From Anaerotignum neopropionicum (GTDB lineage: Bacteria; Bacillota; Clostridia; Lachnospirales; Anaerotignaceae), in assembly GCF_001571775.1 (NCBI RefSeq), contig NZ_LRVM01000006.1, positions 124,001 to 188,000 on the forward strand: DNA of 64,000 nt, in the 5' to 3' direction. The position numbers were made by a program, and so were the translations under genes. The notes beneath the pieces were generated by a model. It worked only from the letters and a program-made list of their open reading frames with translations. It did not search any database and had not been told where the DNA came from. Within the stretch, counting starts at the first letter, position 1. Each line of letters opens with the position of its first letter. This document shows positions 35,307-44,431 of the stretch, piece by piece.

Positions 35307-36593
35307 ATGACAATCCATGTAGTAAGTGCCGGTGACACAATTTATTCCATCGCAGAGCAATACAATGTACCTGTAAGACAAATTTTAGAAAATAATGCAA
35401 TTGTAAATCCAAACCTTTTAACCCTTGGGCAAGCTCTTTTGATTTTAAAACCGGAAGTAATTTATCAGGTGCAATCGGGGGATAGCTTATTTTCCATAGC
35501 ACAAAATTTTGGAATTACGGTAAATATGCTGTTGCAAAACAATCCCCAGCTTGCAATATTAGGCAGCATTTTCCCAGGACAAACCTTGATTATTTCTTTC
35601 GAAAATAGTCCCACGGAAAATTATTTGGTTAACGGCTACGCTTACCCATTTATAGATCCAGTGGTCTTGAATCAAACAATGCCCTATTTATCGCTTCTCT
35701 CCATTTTTTCCTATGGCTTTCAGCCTGATGGGACATTGATTCCTCCCGCTGACGAGAATCTCCTTCTTGCAGCCGATGAATTCGACGCTGCGCCCATTTT
35801 GGTATTAACGCCTTTGGACGAAAACGAAAAATTCAGTAATGTTTTAATCTCGCAAATGGTAAATAATCCAGCATCCAGGGCAAACCTAATTAATAATCTT
35901 CTAACCGTAATGTCACAAAAAGGGTATTATGGCGTAGATGTAGATTTTGAATATGTCTTGCCAGCGGACAAAGAAAATTTTATCGGTTTTATTTCCGAAT
36001 TAGAAACAGCAATGCGCCAGGCAGGCTATAAGGTTTTTGTTGCCTTGGCGCCCAAAACTTCAGCAGACCAACCGGGATTACTTTATGAAGCCCATGATTA
36101 TAAGCGCATCGGTGAAATTGCCGATTATATATTGCTTATGACCTACGAGTGGGGATATGCCTATGGCCCGCCTATGGGGGTGGCTCCTCTCAATAAGGTA
36201 CGGGAGGTCTTTGACTATGCAATTCAGGAAATCCCTCCGGAAAAAATCATCATGGGTATCCCAAATTATGGCTACGACTGGACACTTCCCTATCAGCGTG
36301 GTGAAGGCAGAGCAGTCACCTTAGGCAATCAAGAAGCCGTTCAAATGGCAATGGATTTGCGTGCGGAAATTCTCTTTGATGAAGTCGGGCAAAGCCCATA
36401 TTTTTTCTATACAGACCCAGAAGGCAGTGCTCATGTAGTTTGGTTTGAGGATGCGAGAAGCATCGAAACAAAAATCCGCACCGCTAAGGAATATGGTTTT
36501 ATTGGTCTTGGCTATTGGAATATTATGCGGCCCTTTGTGCAAAATTGGATGACCGTAGCCAATGAATTTGATATTGAAAAGTTTATAGGATAA
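35307..36593 (+). CDS. LysM-GH18 cell wall hydrolase, spore type (YaaH/SleL-like)
   Basis: The 428-residue protein has two LysM domains (about 2-47 and 50-96, each with a GDT/GDS-xxSIA core) and a family 18 glycosidase domain (about 105-425) whose catalytic motif is DVDFE. There is no signal peptide, as in B. subtilis YaaH and B. cereus SleL, which reach the spore cortex by another route. It probably trims N-acetylglucosaminyl bonds of spore cortex peptidoglycan at germination. Related GH18 proteins outside spores exist, so the spore role is inferred. GCGGAGGTGGGCC precedes ATG 35307, and a 16-base-pair terminator follows. Confidence 0.88.
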   Translation: MTIHVVSAGDTIYSIAEQYNVPVRQILENNAIVNPNLLTLGQALLILKPEVIYQVQSGDSLFSIAQNFGITVNMLLQNNPQLAILGSIFPGQTLIISFENSPTENYLVNGYAYPFIDPVVLNQTMPYLSLLSIFSYGFQPDGTLIPPADENLLLAADEFDAAPILVLTPLDENEKFSNVLISQMVNNPASRANLINNLLTVMSQKGYYGVDVDFEYVLPADKENFIGFISELETAMRQAGYKVFVALAPKTSADQPGLLYEAHDYKRIGEIADYILLMTYEWGYAYGPPMGVAPLNKVREVFDYAIQEIPPEKIIMGIPNYGYDWTLPYQRGEGRAVTLGNQEAVQMAMDLRAEILFDEVGQSPYFFYTDPEGSAHVVWFEDARSIETKIRTAKEYGFIGLGYWNIMRPFVQNWMTVANEFDIEKFIG

Positions 36594-36620
36594 AACAAAA
36601 AAATGCAAAATAAATTTTTT

Positions 36621-36659
36621 TAAATCAAAACCACGCGTTAAATGCGTGGTTTTGATTTA
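36621..36659 (+). terminator. Bidirectional terminator between GH18 and CNNM genes
   Basis: A perfect 16-base inverted repeat (TAAATCAAAACCACGC and its complement) around a seven-base loop, between two convergent genes. T-rich arms serve as weak T-tracts on both strands. Confidence 0.85.
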
Positions 36660-36663
36660 AATT

Positions 36664-37947
36664 TTATTCAGCTTCCCCTTGAGAATCTTGATTAATATAA
36701 ATACGCAATTTTGAAATACGATTTTTGTCCATTTCTTCCACAACAAACTTCAACCCGTCAGTCTCCAAAATCTCTCCGCCCTCGGGAAAATTGCCCAGAA
36801 TCATTAATACATACCCGGCAATGGTGTCCACCTCATCAGACTCCAATCGATTTCCAACCATTTTGTTGATTTCCTCCAAACGGGTACTTCCGTCCACTAC
36901 AAACTCGTCTTCTTTAATGACCTCAATCTCATCCTGCTCATCATCATATTCATCGGCAATTTCGCCCATAATTTCTTCTATAATATCCTCCATGGTTGCC
37001 AAGCCGGAGGTTCCGCCGTATTCGTCTAAAACAATAGCAACCGCCAAGTGGTTTTGCCGCATTTGTGCAAAAAGCTCCGTCACCGGCTTGCTTTCATAGG
37101 TATAAAAAGGCTCCCGCATATATTTTTCTGCTGAAAAACTCTTTTCATCAACAAAAAAAACATCCTTTACATATAGAATCCCTACAATATCATCCATATC
37201 CTCATCATAAACAGGAAAACGGGAAAATCCTTCTTCTTTTACCAATTCAACAAAATCCCCATAGGTTACATCAGAGGGAACGGCAACCATATCCGTTCTT
37301 GGTGTCATAACATCTTTGGCCTTGGCCTCCCCAAAATTAAAAATGTTATTGATCATGATTCTTTCTTCTGATTCCAAAACGCCTTCCTCATGGCTGACAT
37401 TCACAATTGTTTTCAATTCCGCTTCGGTAATTAGCGGCAGCTTCATACCTGGCTTTCCACCAAAAAGGCGAATCAAGGCACTGGTTACCACATTTAAAAC
37501 CACAACCACCGGACGCAAAATAAAAACAACAGCAGCAATAATGTTTACAACAACCAAGGCCACTTTTTCCGCTTGTTGTGCCGCTATGGTTTTTGGGGTA
37601 ATTTCACCGAAAATCAAAATAACTACTGTAATAAATGCCGTTGCAGCAGTGGCTCCACTGCCTGCATCCCCATGAAACAGTTGAATGGCCAAAGCCGTTG
37701 TCAAAGCGGATGCACCGTTATTTACCAAGTTATTGCCTACAAGAATAGAGCTTAACAGCCGATTGGGATCCTCCAAAAGTCTGCTGATTTTATCTGCATT
37801 CTTAATTTTATCCTCCACCATATTCAACAGTCGAATCCTGTTTAAAGAAGTCAACGCAGTTTCGGAAGCGGAAAAAAAAGCCGAACCACCAATCAAAAAA
37901 ACCAAAAGCCCTATCAGGTACGGACTGGCACCGTCCACTAAAATCAC
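36664..37947 (-). CDS. CNNM/CorC-type transporter (hemolysin-like, UPF0053)
   Basis: The 427-residue protein has an N-terminal DUF21/CNNM membrane domain (about 5-190), a CBS domain pair (about 205-330, MTPRTDMVAVPSDV and FSRFPVYDEDMDDIVGILYVKD) and a CorC_HlyC domain (about 345-427). The family is linked to magnesium efflux or cobalt resistance; the name hemolysin is historical. The start is unclear: GTG 37947 lies very close to GGAG, and a second GTG three codons later (37938) has better spacing. Confidence 0.9.
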   Translation of the reverse strand: MILVDGASPYLIGLLVFLIGGSAFFSASETALTSLNRIRLLNMVEDKIKNADKISRLLEDPNRLLSSILVGNNLVNNGASALTTALAIQLFHGDAGSGATAATAFITVVILIFGEITPKTIAAQQAEKVALVVVNIIAAVVFILRPVVVVLNVVTSALIRLFGGKPGMKLPLITEAELKTIVNVSHEEGVLESEERIMINNIFNFGEAKAKDVMTPRTDMVAVPSDVTYGDFVELVKEEGFSRFPVYDEDMDDIVGILYVKDVFFVDEKSFSAEKYMREPFYTYESKPVTELFAQMRQNHLAVAIVLDEYGGTSGLATMEDIIEEIMGEIADEYDDEQDEIEVIKEDEFVVDGSTRLEEINKMVGNRLESDEVDTIAGYVLMILGNFPEGGEILETDGLKFVVEEMDKNRISKLRIYINQDSQGEAE

Positions 37948-38026
37948 TCTCCATTTCTAAAGCCTACACCTATTATCTTACTACAACATACCATAAAAGC
38001 CTGCCCTCGTCCATATAAACTGAGCT

Positions 38027-39934
38027 TCAGCCTCGTTCTGTACGGTTTCTCTCAATTTCTTCCGCCAATTCCATTAGTTCCATCCATCGCTCCATCCTGT
38101 CCTCCAGCTTCCTTTCCACCCCTTCTTTTTCTTGGGATAGCTTTTGCAGCTGTGTATAATCCGTTGTACAAGCTTCCATCTCCCCACCAATTTGCCCAAC
38201 TCTTTCTTCCAATTTTGCAATTTCATCGCCAATGGTATCATACTCCCGCTGATCCTTGTAGCTCATTTTCGTAAGTACACCGCTCTTTTCTTTTGCAGGC
38301 TCTATCCTTTGAGGCTTCACGGCTTCCGTCACAGGCACTTCCTTCTCTCTTGCCACCTTGTAATCTGTATAGCCACCCTCGTACTGCTTGATTTTTCCAT
38401 TGCCCAGAAAAGCAAAAATACGATTTACGGTCTTATCCAAAAAATATCTGTCATGGGATACGGCAACCACTGCCCCTTGGAAGCCTTCCAAATAGTCCTC
38501 CAAAATCATCAGCGTTTCCAAATCCAAATCGTTAGTCGGCTCATCTAAAAAAAGGATGTTTGGCGCACTCATGAGTACCTTTGCCAAATACAGTCTTCTT
38601 TTTTCGCCGCCGGAAAGCATGGAAATCGGGCCCCTTTGCATATCCACAGGGAACAAAAATTTCTCCAACATTTGAGATGCACTGATTTTCCCATCCCCCG
38701 TTTGGATATATTCCGCCGTCTCCCGAATATAATCCAACACTCTCACCCTTTCGTCCATCCCCTCATTTTCTTGGGCAAAAACGCCGATCTTCACTGTTTC
38801 CCCCCAAGAAACCATGCCGCTGTCGGGCTGTAATTTTCCAGTCATAATTTTTAACAGAGTGGTTTTTCCGCAGCCATTTTCCCCTGTAATACCGATACGA
38901 TCATTGCGCAAAATAATATAGCTGAAATCCTGAATATAGTCATTCCCATCATAGGCCTTAGAGATACTTTCCAATTCAATTGTCTTTTTCCCCAAACGAC
39001 TCCCTACAGAGGAAAGCTCCACATTCTGCTTTTCCTCGGGTGTTTTCTGGGAGGATATCTCGTCAAAACGCTGAAGCCTTGCCTTTTGCTTCGTAGACCT
39101 TGCTTGTGCCCCACGACGAACCCATTCTAATTCACTGCGCAAAAAGTTTTGGCGCTTTCTTTCCCCGGCAGCCTCAAGCTCCTCTCGTTCTGCTTTCAGC
39201 TCCAAAAACTTCGTATAATTTGCCAGATAGGAATAAAGTCTTCCTTTTTCCAGCTCTAAGATTCTATTGGCTACACGATCCAAAAAATATCTGTCATGAG
39301 TAACCATAATCAAAGCCTTGGAATATTTCTCAAGGTACTTTTCCAGCCACTCAACAGTATCGTGGTCAATATGGTTCGTGGGCTCGTCCAATATTAAAAG
39401 CTCCACAGGAGCAATCAATGCCGCCGCCAAAGCAACTCTCTTTTTTTGCCCGCCGGAAAGCGTATCCACCCTTTGTCCAAAATCAGAAATCCCAAGACGC
39501 ATCAAAATATTCTTGGCCTCGCTTTCCAAGGTCCACGCCTCCGTCTTATCCATTTCCTCCGCAAGCCTTGCCGATAGTGCAATCAACCTTTCATCCCCCG
39601 GGTTTTTGCTTAGCTCAACCATGGTTTCTTCATAGTCCCGTACCAACGCAAGCTTTGGATTATCTCCCAAAAAAACCTGTTGCAGCACCGTGCTTCCCTC
39701 TGTAAACTCCGGATTTTGGGAAAGATATGCTATGTCCATTCCATTCATGGTAATAATTTCACCGCTGTCAGCATGGCCAACTCCGGCTGCTATTTTTAAA
39801 AGCGTAGACTTCCCCGCACCATTTACACCAATCAGTCCAATTTTATCCTCTTCATGGATGCTAAAGGAAATATCATCAAAAATAATCCTTGTTCCGTAGC
39901 TTTTTCGTATGTGTTCCGCCGTTAATAAAACCAT
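38027..39934 (-). CDS. ABC-F ribosome-associated ATPase (Uup/YfmR group)
   Basis: The 635-residue protein has two ATPase domains and no membrane part. Walker A motifs are GVNGAGKST (36-44) and GENGCGKTT, signatures are LSGGQKKR and LSGGEKRR. The interdomain linker has RRGAQARSTKQKARLQRFDE, the P-site tRNA contact motif of ABC-F proteins, and a coiled coil closes the C-terminus (from about 545). Such proteins resolve stalled ribosomes; some give antibiotic resistance, but nothing here points to resistance. ATG 39934 has GGAGGA six bases upstream. Confidence 0.93.
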   Translation of the reverse strand: MVLLTAEHIRKSYGTRIIFDDISFSIHEEDKIGLIGVNGAGKSTLLKIAAGVGHADSGEIITMNGMDIAYLSQNPEFTEGSTVLQQVFLGDNPKLALVRDYEETMVELSKNPGDERLIALSARLAEEMDKTEAWTLESEAKNILMRLGISDFGQRVDTLSGGQKKRVALAAALIAPVELLILDEPTNHIDHDTVEWLEKYLEKYSKALIMVTHDRYFLDRVANRILELEKGRLYSYLANYTKFLELKAEREELEAAGERKRQNFLRSELEWVRRGAQARSTKQKARLQRFDEISSQKTPEEKQNVELSSVGSRLGKKTIELESISKAYDGNDYIQDFSYIILRNDRIGITGENGCGKTTLLKIMTGKLQPDSGMVSWGETVKIGVFAQENEGMDERVRVLDYIRETAEYIQTGDGKISASQMLEKFLFPVDMQRGPISMLSGGEKRRLYLAKVLMSAPNILFLDEPTNDLDLETLMILEDYLEGFQGAVVAVSHDRYFLDKTVNRIFAFLGNGKIKQYEGGYTDYKVAREKEVPVTEAVKPQRIEPAKEKSGVLTKMSYKDQREYDTIGDEIAKLEERVGQIGGEMEACTTDYTQLQKLSQEKEGVERKLEDRMERWMELMELAEEIERNRTERG

Positions 39935-39959
39935 ATCGTTTCCTCCAATATGTAGCATC

Positions 39960-39983
39960 GCCTCTGCCAAAATTGACAGAGGC
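39960..39983 (-). other. Hairpin between lgt and the ABC-F gene
   Basis: GCCTCTG / CAGAGGC arms around a ten-base loop, 26 bases before the ABC-F start. No T-tract follows in the minus sense, so it is a leader structure or processing site rather than a terminator. Confidence 0.4.
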
Positions 39984-40039
39984 ACAAATTAAGCATACTT
40001 TCCTTCAAATAAAATCAATGTTGCATTTTTCCCCACTCG

Positions 40040-40945
40040 TTATTCATCCTTCTTTTTGGACTCCTCTAAGGGCGCCTCTGTCCCTTCAATTTCATGGGCT
40101 ATCTTTGTCTGCCTTCCTTTCCAAATTAAAAATGCAGCCGCTGCAACAATCAACACTGCGGAAAACACCTGGGAAACGGCAAATCCGCCTAAGGTCAGCT
40201 GATCCGTACGCAAGCCTTCAATCCAAACCCTGCCCAAGCCATAGCCAAGGAAATACAGCCCTGCAATTTGCCCATGAAATTTCTTTCTGCGGCTGATAAA
40301 AACCAATAAAATCAACAAGCCTACGTTCCATAAAAATTCATACAAAAAGGTAGGATGCACCTGAATATACTCCACCCCGTTAGCCACCTGAAGCTGACTT
40401 AAGGTATTTTCGGAAATATCCCCTAAACGCACCTGGGAAAGCTGATAGCGCATGGCAAATAAATTATTCGTAAAATCGCCAAAGGCCTCTCGGTTGAAAA
40501 AATTTCCCCAGCGACCTAACGCCTGCCCCAATACCAAACTGGGTGCAGCAGTGTCCGCCAACTGCCAGAAATTCATTTTTTTCCTTTTACTATATACCAA
40601 GGCGGTTAAAACACCACCGATCACACCACCGTAAATGGCAAGGCCACCCTCCCGAATGGCAAATATTTTTATAAAATTTCCGCTGTAGGTATCCCATGAA
40701 AAAATGACATAATACAGTCTTGCGCCAATAATCGAAAAAACCAATGCATATAACGCAAAATCCAAATAATCATCCGGGATTTGACCTGTTCTTTTTGCCT
40801 CATGCATGGCCAATAATAATCCCAGCAACACCCCTGACCCGATAAAAACGCCATACCAATAAACCTCTTTCCCAAACACAGTGAACGCCACTCTGTTTAA
40901 ATGCTCTATTTCTATTCCCAAATTAGGAAACCATATCTCAGGCAT
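40040..40945 (-). CDS. lgt: Prolipoprotein diacylglyceryl transferase
   Basis: The 301-residue membrane enzyme adds diacylglycerol to the lipobox cysteine of lipoproteins, several of which are encoded nearby (NagZ and the products at 29733 and 34124). The Lgt signature GRWGNFFNREAFG and the segment REGGLAIYGG are intact, and seven helices are predicted. The C-terminal tail of about 25 charged residues is longer than usual. It seems to form a transcription unit with the downstream ABC-F gene. Confidence 0.96.
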   Translation of the reverse strand: MPEIWFPNLGIEIEHLNRVAFTVFGKEVYWYGVFIGSGVLLGLLLAMHEAKRTGQIPDDYLDFALYALVFSIIGARLYYVIFSWDTYSGNFIKIFAIREGGLAIYGGVIGGVLTALVYSKRKKMNFWQLADTAAPSLVLGQALGRWGNFFNREAFGDFTNNLFAMRYQLSQVRLGDISENTLSQLQVANGVEYIQVHPTFLYEFLWNVGLLILLVFISRRKKFHGQIAGLYFLGYGLGRVWIEGLRTDQLTLGGFAVSQVFSAVLIVAAAAFLIWKGRQTKIAHEIEGTEAPLEESKKKDE

Positions 40946-41433
40946 ACGCCAACCAACCTTTCTTCAACCAATAAAATTGCTAACCTAAGGAATCACAGAC
41001 TTCATGGAATGCACGAAATATTCGGAAATTTTACCGATTCCATGTGCCCACGAATTAAATCAGTGCTTTCTTAATACTATTTTAACCAATTTTTGTTTTT
41101 CCTATATAGAAAGCATCCTCTATTTTCATTTCAAATAATCAATAAAATCATTTTTTATAAAAGAAATTTATTTTTTATATATTTCATTTCAAATTGATTC
41201 ATTTAAAAAAAATAATACCACATCAAGCCTTTTAACTCAATGAAATCCTTATGAAAACTTATGTGCCGCTGTGAAAAGCAGCCCTCAAAAGCGCCACATT
41301 GCTTGTTTTTAGGTTACTTATGTTTTTTTCGCCACAAAATTTTATTTTTTGTAGAAATTTTCTATGAATGAAAGAAAGGTTGAAAATTGGTCCATTTCAA
41401 ATAAAAATGTTTTGCAAATAACTTTTACAATAT
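40946..41433. other. AT-rich gap upstream of lgt
   Basis: About 490 bases without a convincing gene. CATTTCAAAT occurs three times (41127-41136, 41186-41195, 41393-41402); in such AT-rich DNA this may be chance. No promoter with both boxes in good register was found, although lgt must have one here. Confidence 0.35.
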
Positions 41434-41495
41434 AAAAAACCCAAATTGTTGAGCCTTGCAACGAATGCAAAGCAAATAAAACAATTGGGCTTTTT
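41434..41495 (-). terminator. Intrinsic terminator after the M16 peptidase pair
   Basis: AACCCAAATTGTT pairs with AACAATTGGGCTT (one bulge), with a small inner stem TTGC/GCAA; the minus strand ends in TTTTTT. It lies about 60 bases after the stop codon. Confidence 0.8.
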
Positions 41496-41557
41496 AAGGG
41501 TAAATTTTATATTTTCAAACATGGAAAATTTCTGTTTTTGAAAATGAATACCCCTAT

Positions 41558-42805
41558 CTAACGAATGACCGAAAGAACCATTTTTTCCTTCATAAGCTCC
41601 CTGCGCAAAAGATCGTCAACCTCATTTTTCCTTACAGCTTTCATCATACGAAACGCCTCACCCGCCGGTGTATCATCCATGGCCCACTCAATTTGTCCCA
41701 TAAGCATGCCCGAAACTGACTGACTCTGACGAATAAAATAGCCGATTTGTTTTTTTCGAATTCTGGAGAAATCTTCCTTGCCAACGCCCTCTTTGCGTAA
41801 GATTTCCAAATGCTGCAATAAAAGCTCGCTAACTTCCTTGCTTTGCTCTCCGCTTCCAGCGAAAGCACAAAAAGCATAGCCTTCTCCGGAAAAATAAGCA
41901 TTGCCCAAAGGCTCATCCAAATATTTTTTTGTATACGCCTCATGATAAAAAGCACTGCTTTCTCCTACTAAGATATCCATTAAAATATTCATTAAAATAC
42001 GTTGCCGTAAAACATCCTTTGTCATTGGCATCATTTTAAAGCCGATTTGAAAAATAGGCCTGCTGATGCCCAGTTTTCCTTCCGTATAGCTTTCCTTAAT
42101 TTCTTCAGGCTCCCTTTCAAAAAGGGGTTTTTCACCGGGCTTACTCTTTTTTATCATTTCGGCGGCTTCAATAATTTTTCGCGCCGAAATATCTCCAGCA
42201 CAAATCAAGCTGAACCGATTGGTTGTATACATACAGTCATATGCCTGTTGAAGAAGCTTATGGTTAATTTCCTTCATCGTTTTATGGTTGCCGGCAATAG
42301 GATTTCTTATGGGATGCCTATGATACATGGCCTGTAAAAGCTGATAATATACCCGCCAACTGGGCGTATCATCATACATGGTAATTTCGCTTTCAATAAT
42401 GCTTTTTTCCTGCTCCGTTTCCTCCTCCAAAAAATATGGGTTTTGTACAAAGCTTAAAAGCAGCCTCAAATTTTCAAAAAAGTTTTCCTGACAGCTAAAA
42501 TAGTATACCGTCTTTTGGGCATCGGTAAACGCATTGGCAGATGCCCCTTGCTTGCTAAATGCCGCAAAAGCATCGCCCCATCTTTGTCGAAAAAGCCTGT
42601 GTTCAATAAAATGTGCCGTACCCTCGGGAAATTTTACAGGCTTTTCCTCCTTGGGACTGTTACAAGCCAAAAAGTCAGAACCTGCCTTCACCACAATGGC
42701 TGCCGCCTTCTCTCCGTAATTTGGCATAGGGATAAAATAAAAATCCGCTCCCGATGCCATTTTCGCCCAAACCGTTCCGTTTTTTTTCGTATCAGTTTCC
42801 TTCAT
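41558..42805 (-). CDS. M16 family metallopeptidase, active-type subunit (YfmH/YmfH-like)
   Basis: The 415-residue protein carries the inverted zinc motif HFIEH (65-69) and a downstream glutamate in EKSIIESEI, the M16 zinc-ligand set. Its partner upstream lacks the motif; the two would form the usual heterodimeric clam-shell. In B. subtilis and related genomes this pair is annotated as associated with EF-P 5-aminopentanol modification, but no efp gene is in this window and the true substrate is uncertain. It overlaps the partner by 14 bases. Confidence 0.9.
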   Translation of the reverse strand: MKETDTKKNGTVWAKMASGADFYFIPMPNYGEKAAAIVVKAGSDFLACNSPKEEKPVKFPEGTAHFIEHRLFRQRWGDAFAAFSKQGASANAFTDAQKTVYYFSCQENFFENLRLLLSFVQNPYFLEEETEQEKSIIESEITMYDDTPSWRVYYQLLQAMYHRHPIRNPIAGNHKTMKEINHKLLQQAYDCMYTTNRFSLICAGDISARKIIEAAEMIKKSKPGEKPLFEREPEEIKESYTEGKLGISRPIFQIGFKMMPMTKDVLRQRILMNILMDILVGESSAFYHEAYTKKYLDEPLGNAYFSGEGYAFCAFAGSGEQSKEVSELLLQHLEILRKEGVGKEDFSRIRKKQIGYFIRQSQSVSGMLMGQIEWAMDDTPAGEAFRMMKAVRKNEVDDLLRRELMKEKMVLSVIR

Positions 42806-44051
42806 TTTGCTTCGCCTCCTTACCGCTTAACAAATAAATGGTTCTTAAAACAGCTCTGTTTGCCATGCGGCATACATCTTCCACCGTCACCTCTTGAACA
42901 CGAGCCAAAAATGCATCCAACCCCCGTTCTCCTTCCACCAAAACCTGTTCCACCGAAAAATCCACCATGCTCCAAGGCTGATCGGCGATGGCTTGATATT
43001 GTCGTATTATTCCGTTTTTTGCCTCCTCCAACTTTTTAGCCCCCACCTTCGCCTCACTCAGTTCCTCCAGTGCCTTCAAAATTCCCACTGCTGATTGTTT
43101 TGCATCCTGTGCCTTAATTCCTGTTTGAACAAATAAAAAACCCGTTAGAGGATAGAGATAGGATTTTATGTCATAGCAAAGGCCATCTCGTTCCCGCAGG
43201 CTTTGAAAAAGTATGGAGTCCGGGTCACCGCCAAAAAGCTGATTTAACACCAGCAATGTGGCAAAGCTGCGCTCCCCCCATTGTGCTTTTGTATCAAATG
43301 CCATTAATAATCTTGCCTGTTCCATGGGTGTATGCTCTTTTATAAAAGCAGGCTCACCCTTGGGCAAACCTTCCCCCTGTACAAAACCTGATAAATGCTC
43401 GCCGCCTTGAAAAAGTTTTCGAAATGCGGTAACCTTCCTTTTTTCCCCTTCATCCCCGCAAAAAAATACCTTTACTGTTCCCCGCTCCATAATGTTGCAA
43501 TAATGCTTATACAACATCTTTCCATCAATCTGATCTAAGTCCTCAGCGTATCCGTCGGCAGAAATTTCTACCGGCGTATCCTTTGCCGCCTCCTCTAAGC
43601 ACCTTTTTTGGGCATATCCACGTTTATCATCCTTTAAGGCTGCCAGCCGCTTTGCCAAAATCTCTTTTTTCCGTTTCACCACTTCATCTAAAAAAGCATC
43701 GTTCTCTACAAGGGGCTCCACCACCAAGGCCTTTATAAACCCAATGGCATCCTCCACCGGTACCACCTTTGCTGATTCTATGGAAAACAACAGCAGCTGC
43801 CTATCGCCCTTTTTTACAATGGATATGTCCCACAAAGCACCATACAGCTCCTCTGTCGCAATGGCAATTTCACGGGCATCAGGATAAGGCTTACAACCCT
43901 CCTTCAATACCTCAGCCAACAATGCCGTTTGTGTGGCAGTCTCACGCTTTAAAGGCAAATCAAAAAAAAGCACCAATAAATTTGTTTTAAACTTTTTCCC
44001 ATCCAACCAAAAAATTCTGCATCTCGGGGTGTTTCTCTCCAAGGAATACAT
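42792..44051 (-). CDS. M16 family peptidase-like subunit without zinc motif (YfmF/YmfF-like)
   Basis: The 419-residue protein has the two-lobe M16 fold (N-terminal LLVLFFDLPLKRETATQTALLAEVLKEG, later LLVLNQLFGGDPDSILFQSLRERDGLCYDI) but no HxxEH, so it is the non-catalytic partner. The stop overlaps the start of the active subunit gene by 14 bases, which ensures a 1:1 product ratio. The promoter should lie between 44052 and the GGDEF terminator at 44157. Confidence 0.88.
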   Translation of the reverse strand: MYSLERNTPRCRIFWLDGKKFKTNLLVLFFDLPLKRETATQTALLAEVLKEGCKPYPDAREIAIATEELYGALWDISIVKKGDRQLLLFSIESAKVVPVEDAIGFIKALVVEPLVENDAFLDEVVKRKKEILAKRLAALKDDKRGYAQKRCLEEAAKDTPVEISADGYAEDLDQIDGKMLYKHYCNIMERGTVKVFFCGDEGEKRKVTAFRKLFQGGEHLSGFVQGEGLPKGEPAFIKEHTPMEQARLLMAFDTKAQWGERSFATLLVLNQLFGGDPDSILFQSLRERDGLCYDIKSYLYPLTGFLFVQTGIKAQDAKQSAVGILKALEELSEAKVGAKKLEEAKNGIIRQYQAIADQPWSMVDFSVEQVLVEGERGLDAFLARVQEVTVEDVCRMANRAVLRTIYLLSGKEAKQNEGN

Positions 44052-44156
44052 AAAATCACCTCAAATTCTTCGTTTTGCGTTATTCTTTCCCAAAGAAGCA
44101 AAAATAAGCAGTGTACGCCAAATTTTAATTCGTAAGCACACCCTCCAAAAAATTAC

Positions 44157-44201
44157 AACAAAAAAACGTGTAAGCCTACGACCCGTATTCCTACACGTTT
44201 T
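44157..44201 (-). terminator. Terminator of the GGDEF gene, beyond copy D
   Basis: AAAACGTGTA / TACACGTTTT with a long loop and seven T on the minus strand. It is about 230 bases past the GGDEF stop codon, and copy D of the repeat lies between, so the repeat would be in the 3' part of the transcript. Confidence 0.75.
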
Positions 44202-44265
44202 ATTCTTGTTAAAACCTAATTTATAAGCAATCGTTTCAAAAAAATTGTGATTAAACCAAGACTGT

Positions 44266-44416
44266 ATACAAAGTCAAAACCTTTAGGGCTTTGCCCTCAA
44301 ACACCCTCGATGGTTTCATCGTGAACTCGCTTGTATCCGTATAGAATACAAATTTCATAAAAGTTATGATCTTGCTTTACCAAAAAACAAGGGAGTTTGG
44401 GCAACAACCAAGGTCT
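44266..44416 (+). repeat. Dispersed multi-hairpin element, copy D
   Basis: Plus-sense copy. Hairpin 1 is nearly intact (TTTAGGGC-TTT-GCCCTCAA). Hairpin 2 has changed on both sides, from CAAGGGT/ACCCTTG to CGATG/CATCG, keeping its pairing. The variable stem is TTGTAT (44331-44336) / ATACAA (44346-44351). The end is CCAAGGTCT. It runs antisense to the GGDEF transcript. Confidence 0.8.
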
Positions 44417-44431
44417 TTCTGCGTTGCGGCT

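Noticed and set aside
41127-41402. CATTTCAAAT present three times upstream of lgt
   Set aside because: Spacing is irregular (59 and 207 bases) and the surrounding DNA is very AT-rich, so chance is a fair explanation.
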